64,000 bases of DNA, taken from contig CAYGRE010000012.1 in NCBI GenBank assembly GCA_964352215.1, positions 1 to 64,000 of the forward strand. Reading direction: 5' to 3'. Both the position numbers and the translations under genes were made by a program. Shown one piece after another: positions 35,755 to 43,818 of this stretch. This DNA is from CAWUKT01 sp964352215. Its GTDB lineage: Bacteria; Bacteroidota; Bacteroidia; J057; JADKCL01. The notes below the pieces were generated by a model. That model was not told the DNA's origin, ran no database searches, and was given only the letters and a program-made list of their open reading frames with translations. The stretch's first letter is position 1; every line of letters starts with the position of its first letter.

Positions 35755-36423
35755 ATGAAAAGAATGGACCATATTCTTCAGCACAACGGAATCCTCCCAT
35801 TTTTGATCGTCTTTGCGGTAGCGGCATTGGTGCACCTGGCATTTATCCATCGCTTGCCTTATAAGGGGGACTTTATCATCAAGGCGATACCGGTGATTAC
35901 CCTCGCCATCGCTTCCTGGATTTATATCCCCGGCATCCCAGGCAAACTCCTCTTTGCGGGGCTACTGCTTTCTGCGGGAGGGGATATCAGTCTTAGCTTT
36001 CAGGGAGAAAAGTTTTTTCTGATGGGCTTGGGCTTTTTCCTGGTGGCGCACATCGTCTACATTGTGGCCTTCAGTCGGGATATGGCGTATACCCCCGGGA
36101 AGCTACCCATCCTGATCCTGATGTCTGCTTTTGCCATCGTTATGGCCGTAATCCTCTACCCCAAACTGGGGGAAATGAGGATTCCGGTATTTGTCTATAT
36201 CGCGGTGATCTTAGCAATGGTTGCAACCGCCAGCCTCTGGCAGGGGCCCAATCCAACCCTGCTCCTGATCGGGGCGATTGCTTTTATGCTATCCGATTCT
36301 ATGATCGCGGTGGATCGGTTTCTGGTGGAGATCTCCTGGTCCCGGTATTTTATTATGGTCACCTATTACGGGGCTCAATTTATGATCTGGGCTTCTTTTT
36401 TCAGGCCTGCTATAACGACCTAA
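35755..36423 (+). CDS. YhhN-family membrane protein (lysoplasmalogenase-like)
   Basis: A 222-residue protein with about eight transmembrane helices, of YhhN/TMEM86 type. The typical sequence is seen: LLFAGLLLSAGGDISLSF, then FLVAHIVYIVAF and GAIAFMLSDSMIAVDRF, in which the Gly-Asp and Ser-Asp pairs are family-conserved. Relatives cleave the vinyl-ether bond of lysoplasmalogens. Activity here is inferred. Downstream of P450 on the same strand, so a shared lipid-related role is possible. Confidence 0.88.
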   Translation: MKRMDHILQHNGILPFLIVFAVAALVHLAFIHRLPYKGDFIIKAIPVITLAIASWIYIPGIPGKLLFAGLLLSAGGDISLSFQGEKFFLMGLGFFLVAHIVYIVAFSRDMAYTPGKLPILILMSAFAIVMAVILYPKLGEMRIPVFVYIAVILAMVATASLWQGPNPTLLLIGAIAFMLSDSMIAVDRFLVEISWSRYFIMVTYYGAQFMIWASFFRPAITT

Positions 36424-36480
36424 GGGGGATCTCAGGTTTCTGAACTCAATCGGTTCCGATCCCAGTCAATAGTGACTACA

Positions 36481-37062
36481 TCAGGCCTCCTCTAGTCCAT
36501 CCTCTTCCAAAAACTCAGTCGTAAAGTGTTCCTTGCGCTTTTCCTGGGCAAACTTGGCCGCATTGAAGGCTTTGGATTGTCCTTTGGCGATGGAGAGGCT
36601 GGTCCAGTCCTGGCCGACCATCATCCTGGCCAGGTAAACGATCTGGCCTATATGGTAGGCGTAGTGTGCCAGCTGGCGGTTGATGGCCTCTACAATGGTG
36701 TGCCCTTGGTTTCGGATATAGATCAAGTCGTGGAAATTGCCCTGATTGATGGAGTCCAAAGCCTGGAACAAGCATTCCCATCCCGCTTCCCACTTGGCTT
36801 TCATCTCCTCCATGCTCTTGATGTCGGCTTCAAATTCCCCATCCCGGTCCCGCCACTCTTTCTCCCCGTCGCTGGTCAGGAAATCCGTCCAGCGGGAAAG
36901 CATATTGCCCCAAAGGTGCTTGACCATTACGGCAATGGAATTGCTTTCCTCATTGTACTGCCAAAAGATTTGCTCTTCGGTCAACTGGGCAAAGGCGCGG
37001 TCACCGAGTACCTTGTAGTATTTGAATTGCTGAACAACGCTTTCGAGGTAGTTGCTTTCCAT
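36481..37062 (-). CDS. DUF1572/DinB-superfamily protein
   Basis: A 193-residue four-helix protein of the DinB/YfiT-like superfamily (DUF1572). Characteristic stretches are FWQYNEESNSIAVMVKHLWG and the C-terminal QLAHYAYHIGQIVYLARMM; the His residues in KHLWG and HYAYH would form the metal site. DinB-like proteins are often thiol transferases with a divalent metal; no substrate can be named. It is the last gene of a minus-strand run with rlmB and the thioredoxin-domain lipoprotein, 57 bases after the latter. Confidence 0.88.
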   Translation of the reverse strand: MESNYLESVVQQFKYYKVLGDRAFAQLTEEQIFWQYNEESNSIAVMVKHLWGNMLSRWTDFLTSDGEKEWRDRDGEFEADIKSMEEMKAKWEAGWECLFQALDSINQGNFHDLIYIRNQGHTIVEAINRQLAHYAYHIGQIVYLARMMVGQDWTSLSIAKGQSKAFNAAKFAQEKRKEHFTTEFLEEDGLEEA

Positions 37063-37119
37063 TGTTACGATGCTGTTTTCCGCGAATGGGGTAGTTTGAT
37101 CCTGGTTGCCCGTTTACCC

Positions 37120-39252
37120 CTATTCCTCCATTTGCTCCAATGCCTTTGCAACTTCATCCACGGGCAACTGGCAGGCCATGTTCCGGCAGACATAAATGCG
37201 GGTGGCACCCTCTACAAAGCGGTACTCCAGCAGGGGCAATTGCTCCTTCTTTTCCTTCTTGGCGGCTACGAGGAGTACATTGGGGAGATAATGCTGGTCA
37301 AATTTGCGGGCTTTGGCTTCTGCTTCTGTCCCGGCAATGACCACTTCGTAATACGGCTTCAGGTGCTTCAACATCAGGATGCCCCAATTCGAATAGCCGG
37401 AACCGTAGCGGGACATGTCATTCTTGATATTGTGGAGCATCTGGGTAGAAATCGCGCGGTAATTTTTCTCGTCAAACAGGTGGCTCATGTCGAAGAGGAC
37501 ATTGGCGAGGACGCTGTTGGAGGCCGGAATCACATTGTCGGTGACTTCCATTTTGCGGGCGATCAGGGCCGGATCCTGGTCAGAAGTATAGAAGAACATT
37601 TTCTTTTCCTCTGAGAAGAAGTGCTCCAGGGTATAATCGACGAGGCCCTTTGCACGTTCCAGCCAGGCCGGTTCGAGGGTCGCACGGTAGAGGGTCAAAT
37701 AGGCATCCGCGAGGAGAGCGTAATCATCGAGAAAGGCATTGATGGAGGCGCGGCCTTCTTTGTAATTCCGGTTGAGGCGGTGGCCATCGCGCAGGTTCTT
37801 CTCGATGAAGAGGGCATTCCGGGTTGCGACTTTCAGGAAATGCTCTTCTCCAAATGCCAGGTAGGCATCGGCATAGCCTTTCAGCATCAAGGCATTCCAG
37901 GAAGTGAGGATTTTGTCGTCCAATCCGGGACGAATTTTGACCGCACGCGCCGTGAACAGCTTTTCCTTGGCAACTTCAAGTTTGTCCAGCAATTCCGCTT
38001 CAGCCCAGCCTTTTTTCTCGGCAAATTCAGCAGGGGAGGTCTGTACCATCAGGATATTGTTGCCATGCTCCCAATTCCCGCGATCGGTCACGCCGTAGTA
38101 TTCAGATAGCCATTCCGAATCCGCCCCTAAGACAGAATCGATCTCGGCTTTTGTCCAGACATAGAATTTTCCCTCTTCCCCTTCGCTGTCCGCATCCAAT
38201 GAGGAATAGAATCCGCCCTCGGGTGAGGTCATTTCCCGGTCGGTGTACTCCAGGGTTTCAAAGACGATGCGTTTGAACAAGGGGTCGGGATTGTTCTGGT
38301 AGGCTTTAGAATAGAGCGAAACCAATTGCCCATTGTCGTAGGTCATCTTTTCAAAGTGGGGGACTTTCCAGTAGGCATCGACGGAGTAACGGGCAAATCC
38401 GCCACCGACCTGGTCATAAATTCCACCATAGGCCATTTTTCTCAGGGTCAAATCCACTGACTGTTCGACTTTTTTATCTCCTTGAAAATGGGCAATCCGC
38501 ATGAGAAAATCCCAGTTGTTGGGGATGGGGAATTTGGGTGCCCGGTCGCGTCCTCCCCACTTCATATCGAGGGTCGGTTTCCAGGTTTCCACTACTTCGT
38601 CCATGATGTCCCAGGTAAAGGCGCCGGTGTCTTTGGAGGGTATGATGTCTTCTACATTGTTGATGCCATTGGTGAGGTTCTCCGCGTATTTGATGGCTTC
38701 TTCAGGGCGGTCGCGCCAAAGGCTGGCCAATTGGGTGAGGGCATCCATCCAATTCGCTTTGGGGAAATAGGTCCCTCCCCAGATGGGACGTCCGTCCGGC
38801 ATGGCGATGCAATTCAGCGGCCAACCGCCCTGGCCTGTCATTAACTGCACCGCAGTCATGTAGATCTGGTCGATGTCGGGGCGTTCCTCCCGGTCCACTT
38901 TGATGCTGACGAAATTGTCATTCATCAACTGTGCCACGGTGGTATCCTCGAAGGATTCATGTTCCATGACGTGGCACCAATGGCAGGCCGCATAGCCGAC
39001 CGAAATGATGATCAGCTTGTTTTCATCCTTCGCTTTTTGCAGGGCTTCGTCGCCCCAGGGGTACCAATTGACTGGGTTGTGGGCGTGCTGAAGCAGGTAG
39101 GGACTGGATTCCTTAGCGAGCGCATTGGTGTATTTATGATCCATATTGTCTTCGGAGGGCTTGTGTTGAGATGAACATGCAGAGAATAGCAGGGAAAACA
39201 TTGCTATCAGGAATGCAATGGTGTATTGGTTGCGTCGGGCTGAGTTATCCAT
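37120..39252 (-). CDS. Thioredoxin-domain lipoprotein, DUF255/YyaL family
   Basis: A 710-residue lipoprotein (ATG at 39252; lipobox LLFSAC, Cys26). The N-terminal thioredoxin-like DUF255 domain carries QHAHNPVNWYPWG (about 55-67) and the active-site C90-H-W-C93 in AACHWCHVMEHESFED. GQGGWPLNCIAMPDGRPIWG follows, then a six-hairpin (alpha/alpha) glycosidase-like toroid to the end. The family (YyaL, human SPATA20) has no firm function. The lipoprotein form suggests a periplasmic role. Its start overlaps the rlmB stop by 8 bases, so the two are coupled. Confidence 0.9.
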   Translation of the reverse strand: MDNSARRNQYTIAFLIAMFSLLFSACSSQHKPSEDNMDHKYTNALAKESSPYLLQHAHNPVNWYPWGDEALQKAKDENKLIIISVGYAACHWCHVMEHESFEDTTVAQLMNDNFVSIKVDREERPDIDQIYMTAVQLMTGQGGWPLNCIAMPDGRPIWGGTYFPKANWMDALTQLASLWRDRPEEAIKYAENLTNGINNVEDIIPSKDTGAFTWDIMDEVVETWKPTLDMKWGGRDRAPKFPIPNNWDFLMRIAHFQGDKKVEQSVDLTLRKMAYGGIYDQVGGGFARYSVDAYWKVPHFEKMTYDNGQLVSLYSKAYQNNPDPLFKRIVFETLEYTDREMTSPEGGFYSSLDADSEGEEGKFYVWTKAEIDSVLGADSEWLSEYYGVTDRGNWEHGNNILMVQTSPAEFAEKKGWAEAELLDKLEVAKEKLFTARAVKIRPGLDDKILTSWNALMLKGYADAYLAFGEEHFLKVATRNALFIEKNLRDGHRLNRNYKEGRASINAFLDDYALLADAYLTLYRATLEPAWLERAKGLVDYTLEHFFSEEKKMFFYTSDQDPALIARKMEVTDNVIPASNSVLANVLFDMSHLFDEKNYRAISTQMLHNIKNDMSRYGSGYSNWGILMLKHLKPYYEVVIAGTEAEAKARKFDQHYLPNVLLVAAKKEKKEQLPLLEYRFVEGATRIYVCRNMACQLPVDEVAKALEQMEE

Positions 39253-40006
39253 TTTTGGCTTTGAGCAGGCGTTGGCGGGCGGCTTCGGAAAGGGCCATTC
39301 CGGCAGCGACTGAGACATTGAGGGAACCTATTTTTCCTTTCATCGGAATCTTTACCAGTCCGGTGGCTTCCCTGAGAATGCGCTTGGAAATGCCTTTTTC
39401 TTCAGAGCCCAGCACCAAAATGGTATTCTTGGTCAGGTCGACATCGAAGATGCTTTCCTCGGCTTTTTCTGAGACGGCAATGACACTGAAATTGTAGGCC
39501 TGAGCCATGTAAATCATGTCCTGGAGGTGGGGGATCCGAATGACTGGCAGGTGGTTGAGGGCGCCGGCGGAGATTTTGAGGGCATCAGCATTGATGCGGG
39601 CAGATCTGTCGGTGGGGATGATGATGGCCTGGGCACCCATGCATTCCGCACTTCGGGCGATGGCGCCAAAGTTGCGTACGTCGGTGACTTGGTCCAGGGC
39701 GATGATCAGTGCCTTTTCACCACTGTCGACGATCTTCATGAAGGTGGGTTCCATTTCATGGAACTTGACGAGGGCGACGTAGGCGAGGACACCCTGGTGG
39801 TTGCCAAACTTTGACAGCCGGTCCAGTTTCTCAGCCGGGACGGTCTGGATGGGGACGTCGGCGGCCGCGGCCGCATCGTAAACATCCTTGCGAAGGCCTT
39901 CATTCAGTCCGGGACGGAGGAGGATTTTGTCGATTTCACGACCTGCTTCCATGGCTTCCATGACCACACGGGCGCCGTAGATGATATTCTTGGGAGGTTT
40001 CTGCAT
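39245..40006 (-). CDS. rlmB: 23S rRNA 2'-O-ribose methyltransferase, RlmB/TrmH family
   Basis: A SPOUT methyltransferase of 253 residues from the ATG at 40006; an ATG at 40030 would add eight residues. The N-terminal RNA-binding domain begins IIYGARVVMEAM. The catalytic half has VTDVRNFGAIARSAECMGAQ with motif 1 Asn-x-Gly-Ala-x-x-Arg, then ILVLGSEEKGISKRI (motif 2) and GSLNVSVAAGMALSEAAR (motif 3, SAM knot). These fit RlmB, which methylates G2251 of 23S rRNA. First gene of the minus-strand run that continues to DUF1572. Confidence 0.92.
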   Translation of the reverse strand: MQKPPKNIIYGARVVMEAMEAGREIDKILLRPGLNEGLRKDVYDAAAAADVPIQTVPAEKLDRLSKFGNHQGVLAYVALVKFHEMEPTFMKIVDSGEKALIIALDQVTDVRNFGAIARSAECMGAQAIIIPTDRSARINADALKISAGALNHLPVIRIPHLQDMIYMAQAYNFSVIAVSEKAEESIFDVDLTKNTILVLGSEEKGISKRILREATGLVKIPMKGKIGSLNVSVAAGMALSEAARQRLLKAKNG

Positions 40007-40157
40007 GTTTATTTCCGGAGGACCGACCATGGCCCAGTCCGGATTGCGAATTTACGAAAAAAGGAGTTGGGGTTCTTTTTCTTGTACGTAGTTCTGTATT
40101 TGAGGACCGCGAATTCGGCTGGGACGGTCATAAATAAATACCACAATTGAGGGTAAG

Positions 40158-40229
40158 ATCTACGGGTTGTGCGGCCTGAACCTACGAGCTGTGTAGCGTC
40201 CTGAATCCAAGTTGTGTGGTTTGAACCCG
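40158..40229. repeat. Degenerate 20-25-bp repeats in an intergenic region
   Basis: Four imperfect units share (G)GAACCTACGAGCTGTGTAGCG-like sequence (for example GAACCTACGAGCTGTGTAGC against GAATCCAAGTTGTGTGG). They end just before the stop of the Cys-rich lipoprotein gene at 40234. The resemblance is partial. Confidence 0.4.
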
Positions 40230-40233
40230 TGAA

Positions 40234-40836
40234 CTATTTTTTTAAGGCATAGGTTTTACAACCTGAACGATCAAATATTACAGTGCCTTTCCATTCCATC
40301 CCCCCACTCGATTTTGCGTGTACTGAGTGCTTACCAGCTGCCTTCGATACTGTGACAGTTCCATCTTGGCCGCATTGTGGAACCCCTCTTTCAAAATAGC
40401 TATCTAAGGACCCAACATAGGCTCCATCAATATAGATATCGATCTTCGATTGGAGCGAAATATTGGTCCAAAAGGAAACTTGACCCTTGACTCCGCTGAA
40501 AGTAGAGTTGGGACGAGAATAGGTCCTGGTTCCGGTTGACGAATTTCTATTTGATCTGCCTGCACATACTCCGCAACTTCCGCCACTGTTACAGTGGGCA
40601 CACTGGGAACAATTAGAGCAGGCGGTGCAATATGCTTTTCCTAAACATTTTCCTTTCCCATTTTCAGAACAGCAACTGGTACTGCTCAGTGAATCTGTGG
40701 ATACTGCAACTAAGCTGTTGTTCGCAATTGAAGAGCTATGTAATTCACTATGCCGCAACTGAGCTGATGTAGAGGTGCATGCCTGGATAGAAACCGCCCC
40801 CAGTAATATGAAAAGGATTTGTTTTAGGGTTTTCAT
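40234..40836 (-). CDS. Cysteine-rich lipoprotein
   Basis: A 200-residue lipoprotein. The ATG at 40836 starts a proper signal peptide with lipobox SIQAC; the longer frame to 40971 is rejected. After a Ser-rich linker comes a dense Cys segment of about 40 residues (CCSENGKGKCLGKAYC, then CTACSNCSQCAHC and SCGVCAG) with repeated CxxC pairs like a DnaJ-type zinc ribbon. A C-terminal beta domain of about 80 residues follows (VSFWTNISLQSKIDIYIDGA, then VGSLDSYFERGVP), resembling carboxypeptidase-regulatory or PEGA-like folds. Metal binding and a surface location are inferred. Divergent from bioY. Confidence 0.7.
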   Translation of the reverse strand: MKTLKQILFILLGAVSIQACTSTSAQLRHSELHSSSIANNSLVAVSTDSLSSTSCCSENGKGKCLGKAYCTACSNCSQCAHCNSGGSCGVCAGRSNRNSSTGTRTYSRPNSTFSGVKGQVSFWTNISLQSKIDIYIDGAYVGSLDSYFERGVPQCGQDGTVTVSKAAGKHSVHAKSSGGMEWKGTVIFDRSGCKTYALKK

Positions 40837-40981
40837 GGGAAAATAAAGGCTAATTGTATGTCTGTTGGATATTCTCAAACTACAAAAAGTATCCGAACCC
40901 AATTCATTTACTGTAGACCTTTGAATATTTGCTGATGTAGAATGTTCCCTGTAAAATTGCCAAATAGACACAATAAGCCCA

Positions 40982-41509
40982 ATGATAAAGCGAATCCTCT
41001 ACATTGTAATCTTCACCGCTTTGACGATAGCCGGTGCCAATGTCACGGTACCCCTTGGCGAGGTTCCATTCGTCCTTTCCGATTTTTTTGTCTTGCTGAG
41101 CGGATTGGTATTGGGGAGAAAGTATGCTCCGGTGAGCGTAGGGCTATATTTGCTGCTGGGTGCTATTGGACTTCCGGTCTTTGCGGATGGTAGCGGTGGT
41201 ATTGAGCATTTCGCTGGACCCACAGGTGGTTATTTGGTCGGATTTCTTTGTGCTTCTTTTGTGGTCGGAATGATCTCCCACAGCGGGTCCCATGCAATCT
41301 GGAAAGACTTGGTTGCGGTGCTGGCTGGGTTTATGACCATCTACACACTGGGGGTTATTGGCTTAAAAATCCAAACAGAACTCTCGTGGAACGAGGCGAT
41401 TCATGCTGGGTTTTTGGATTTCCTTGTCCCCATGTCCATCAAATCCACTGCTGCTGTTTTGCTGGCATTGTTGATCAGAAAGTTAAAATTGGTCAACCTC
41501 TATCAGTGA
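40982..41509 (+). CDS. bioY: Biotin transporter BioY
   Basis: A 175-residue, six-helix S-component of a biotin ECF transporter. The conserved block GEVPFVLSDFFVLLSG and the following GLYLLLGAIGLPVFADGSGG, then HFAGPTGGYLVGF, are classical BioY. No bioM/bioN or energising module is nearby; BioY can use a shared ECF module or act alone. No BirA-type operator was recognised in the 145-base upstream gap. Convergent with the GLPGLI gene, 2 bases apart. Confidence 0.93.
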   Translation: MIKRILYIVIFTALTIAGANVTVPLGEVPFVLSDFFVLLSGLVLGRKYAPVSVGLYLLLGAIGLPVFADGSGGIEHFAGPTGGYLVGFLCASFVVGMISHSGSHAIWKDLVAVLAGFMTIYTLGVIGLKIQTELSWNEAIHAGFLDFLVPMSIKSTAAVLLALLIRKLKLVNLYQ

Positions 41510-41511
41510 AT

Positions 41512-42555
41512 TCAGCGTGGAAATTTTCCTTCTTTTACTTTTCTAAACCGAAAGGCAGACTTTCCAACCAGATCCAATCGCTTTCCTTTTTTGCCAAGTT
41601 GGTACTGCTTGAACTCAAGCCCATTCACTTGCAGGAATCCCTCTTCTCCGATCAATATGGGTAACTTGACCGCTTTTCCTGTTCCGATTTCCTGCATGAG
41701 CACTGGCTTATCTTCCACCACCTCGACTTTGAGGTACATTTCATCCGGAAAGCCCGAAAGTTGCCAGGGACCTTCTATGTGGTCAATCTCTGATGCGCTA
41801 TCCGAATAGGATTGCTGCAACAACGCCAATACTGCTTTGCGGGCCGCAATGGAACTTTCATAGGGATGGTAATCGGTGGGAGTTTCAAATAGGCTGGCTT
41901 CGGGCACAGTTTCATCAACTGATTTCACCTTGTAGAGGCGCGTGGAAACCTGGCCTTTTTCGGGTCGTTCAGCCATCTCAAGGATCAGGCCGGGAATACC
42001 TGGGAGCCCCCAGATGAATTCAAGGTCGTCCTCCAATGTTACTCCTTCAGCATACCAGACGTTCCAGGTCTCTTCTTCACTTGTCCACCTCGCCTTCCGG
42101 CAGTCAAGGCCAAGGAATTTTTTGTGCTCATCCAGCAATTCAACCACGGGTTCATCCACCTCCTCCTCGAAGATTTGTTCACCGGGAAGTGCGGGGGAGA
42201 AGGGGATATAGCCCTTCAGGAGTGGGTGACTTTTACAATACCAGCCCTTGTCATTGGTCAAATCAAATATTTCAATGCTTTTTCCCTTCCAGCCCCATTC
42301 CTGATCCACCTGCTCCTTCCGGTAGCGGTGCTTGTCAATAGAAATGGTGATTTCAGCCGGGAGGTTGTCCCGCTTGATGGCGCGGGTCAGTTCTATGGAA
42401 TAGGTCGCATCCCATTCGCTGTCCGCTATGTCCACGGGTATCAATTCCAGGTCAATGTGCAGGGTAGCTTGGGACAGAATTCGGGATTCCGTTTGTGCGT
42501 TCATGTGAAATGGGATGGCAAAGCAAATGATCAGGAGTATCCTGGTAAGGGCCAT
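41512..42555 (-). CDS. GLPGLI family protein
   Basis: A 347-residue exported protein (signal peptide MALTRILLIICFAIPFHMNAQ). The hallmark appears as WGLPGIPGLILEMAERP near residues 182-198, with FLGLDCRKARWTSEEETWNVWY just before it and the C-terminal FRFRKVKEGKFPR. GLPGLI proteins (TIGR01200) are a Bacteroidota-only family of unknown function. It is a single-gene unit here, between convergent bioY and the cargo-like protein gene upstream. Confidence 0.88.
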   Translation of the reverse strand: MALTRILLIICFAIPFHMNAQTESRILSQATLHIDLELIPVDIADSEWDATYSIELTRAIKRDNLPAEITISIDKHRYRKEQVDQEWGWKGKSIEIFDLTNDKGWYCKSHPLLKGYIPFSPALPGEQIFEEEVDEPVVELLDEHKKFLGLDCRKARWTSEEETWNVWYAEGVTLEDDLEFIWGLPGIPGLILEMAERPEKGQVSTRLYKVKSVDETVPEASLFETPTDYHPYESSIAARKAVLALLQQSYSDSASEIDHIEGPWQLSGFPDEMYLKVEVVEDKPVLMQEIGTGKAVKLPILIGEEGFLQVNGLEFKQYQLGKKGKRLDLVGKSAFRFRKVKEGKFPR

Positions 42556-42587
42556 GACGTATTATAAATGATCACCTGTCCGGTGGT

Positions 42588-43631
42588 CTACTCTATTTTG
42601 CTTCCTGCTTTCTTGGGCTCTTCTTTTTCGAGAAGGGGGAGATCTACAGTGGCTTTTCCATCTCCGTTGTCCTTCAGGTCAGCTACTTTGATCTTGACCA
42701 CTTCACCAGCTTTGTCACCGGTCAGGATTTCTGATTCCTGGAGGGGGCCCATATCTGAGAAGTTGGCACTCTTGCGCTTTACTTTGATGTCTTTGGGTAG
42801 CTTGAATTTTTCGACATAGCTTCCGGACTCCCATTTGTAGCAGGGGGTATCATCTTTGGCGGTAACTACAGTACCACGGGCCGTTCCGTCATTCCACTTC
42901 TCGGCCGCATCCATGAATGCTGAAGTCGGATCGCCCTTGGACAGCCTCTTGAAAGGCAGTTTTTCGATCTCTCCGGTGGAGCTCTTTTTCCAGCCCCAAC
43001 TGAAGGAGCCGTAATATTTGTCTTTTTGTACACCGTCAATGGCCAGGGCAGTGGTTTCAAATTCCATAGAGGAGTTTTCGGTCAACCCACCCGGCTTGTC
43101 ATGCATAAATGCATTTTTCTTTTCAACCGTTCCGTCTTTTTCATACCGGTGCCCCAATTCAAACTTGGAGTTGGACCCACTGTTGTCTTCGATCTTCTTC
43201 CCATCGGCCAGGGAAGGAGCGCCATATACAGGGTTGTTTTTCGTGCTCAACCTGTCGATCCGATACCCATCTTCACTCATCTTGTCTGCTTGGGTAGGAT
43301 CGTGGAAGGTAGGCTTGTCATCTACCTGAAGCTTGACCGCCTGAGAGAAGGCGATCTTGGTAGCATCAACTTTTTCGCCCGGCTCAAAATGGAAATCCGC
43401 CATCAATCGTTTGTTGTCTTCGATCAGGTTGTAGTCCGTATCGATGAACTTACCCCAATCGGTTTCGATAGGGGTCAATTGCATCGGAGCATCACCGCTT
43501 TGACCCGGATTCGGGTTTGAAGCGGTCAATTGAAAGCTGGGAGGGGTCATACTTTTACCAGGGGCAGCAGACTCCATTCCGCTCGATTCAACGGAATTCT
43601 CTTTCTGATTTTGTAAGGGCTGGTTTTCCAT
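42588..43631 (-). CDS. Protein with injection-system-cargo type leader, unknown C-terminal domain
   Basis: A 347-residue protein without signal peptide; an in-frame ATG 15 bases upstream (43646) is possible. The first 55 residues are Pro/Ser/Gln-rich and disordered, with APGKSMTPPSFQLTASNPNP (about 23-42), the PPxFQLxAS motif that opens many Bacteroidota DUF4157/eCIS-associated proteins, followed by APMQLTPIE. The remainder (about 60-340) is charged and predicted beta-rich; the C-terminus (KIKVADLKDNGDGKATVDLP) resembles an SH3-like strand set. I recognise no catalytic motif. No injection-system gene is near. Confidence 0.65.
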   Translation of the reverse strand: MENQPLQNQKENSVESSGMESAAPGKSMTPPSFQLTASNPNPGQSGDAPMQLTPIETDWGKFIDTDYNLIEDNKRLMADFHFEPGEKVDATKIAFSQAVKLQVDDKPTFHDPTQADKMSEDGYRIDRLSTKNNPVYGAPSLADGKKIEDNSGSNSKFELGHRYEKDGTVEKKNAFMHDKPGGLTENSSMEFETTALAIDGVQKDKYYGSFSWGWKKSSTGEIEKLPFKRLSKGDPTSAFMDAAEKWNDGTARGTVVTAKDDTPCYKWESGSYVEKFKLPKDIKVKRKSANFSDMGPLQESEILTGDKAGEVVKIKVADLKDNGDGKATVDLPLLEKEEPKKAGSKIE

Positions 43632-43759
43632 AGTTTGGCTAATCATTTGATCATTAGCAAGATATGAATTTGTGAGATGGATTCATAGTGAGAATAAGTT
43701 ATTAGTTTAGATGGGTTGCTATTGTGGTGAAATAAATGCGCCAGGCTTTCTAGCACCAT

Positions 43760-43793
43760 AAAAAAAGGAGAGGGCTCATCGAGCCCCCTCCTT
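43760..43793 (-). terminator. Rho-independent terminator after the DUF2723 gene
   Basis: The 13-bp stem AAGGAGGGGGCTC/GAGCCCTCTCCTT (minus strand, one mismatch) with a 3-base loop is followed by a run of seven T. It lies about 25 bases after the stop of the DUF2723 gene. Confidence 0.88.
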
Positions 43794-43818
43794 ATAACTT
43801 ATCACTGAGCGACAAACC

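Noticed and set aside
24668..43631. Contractile injection (eCIS) gene cluster
   Set aside because: Two proteins carry cargo-like leaders, but there are no sheath, tube, baseplate or AAA+ genes in the window.
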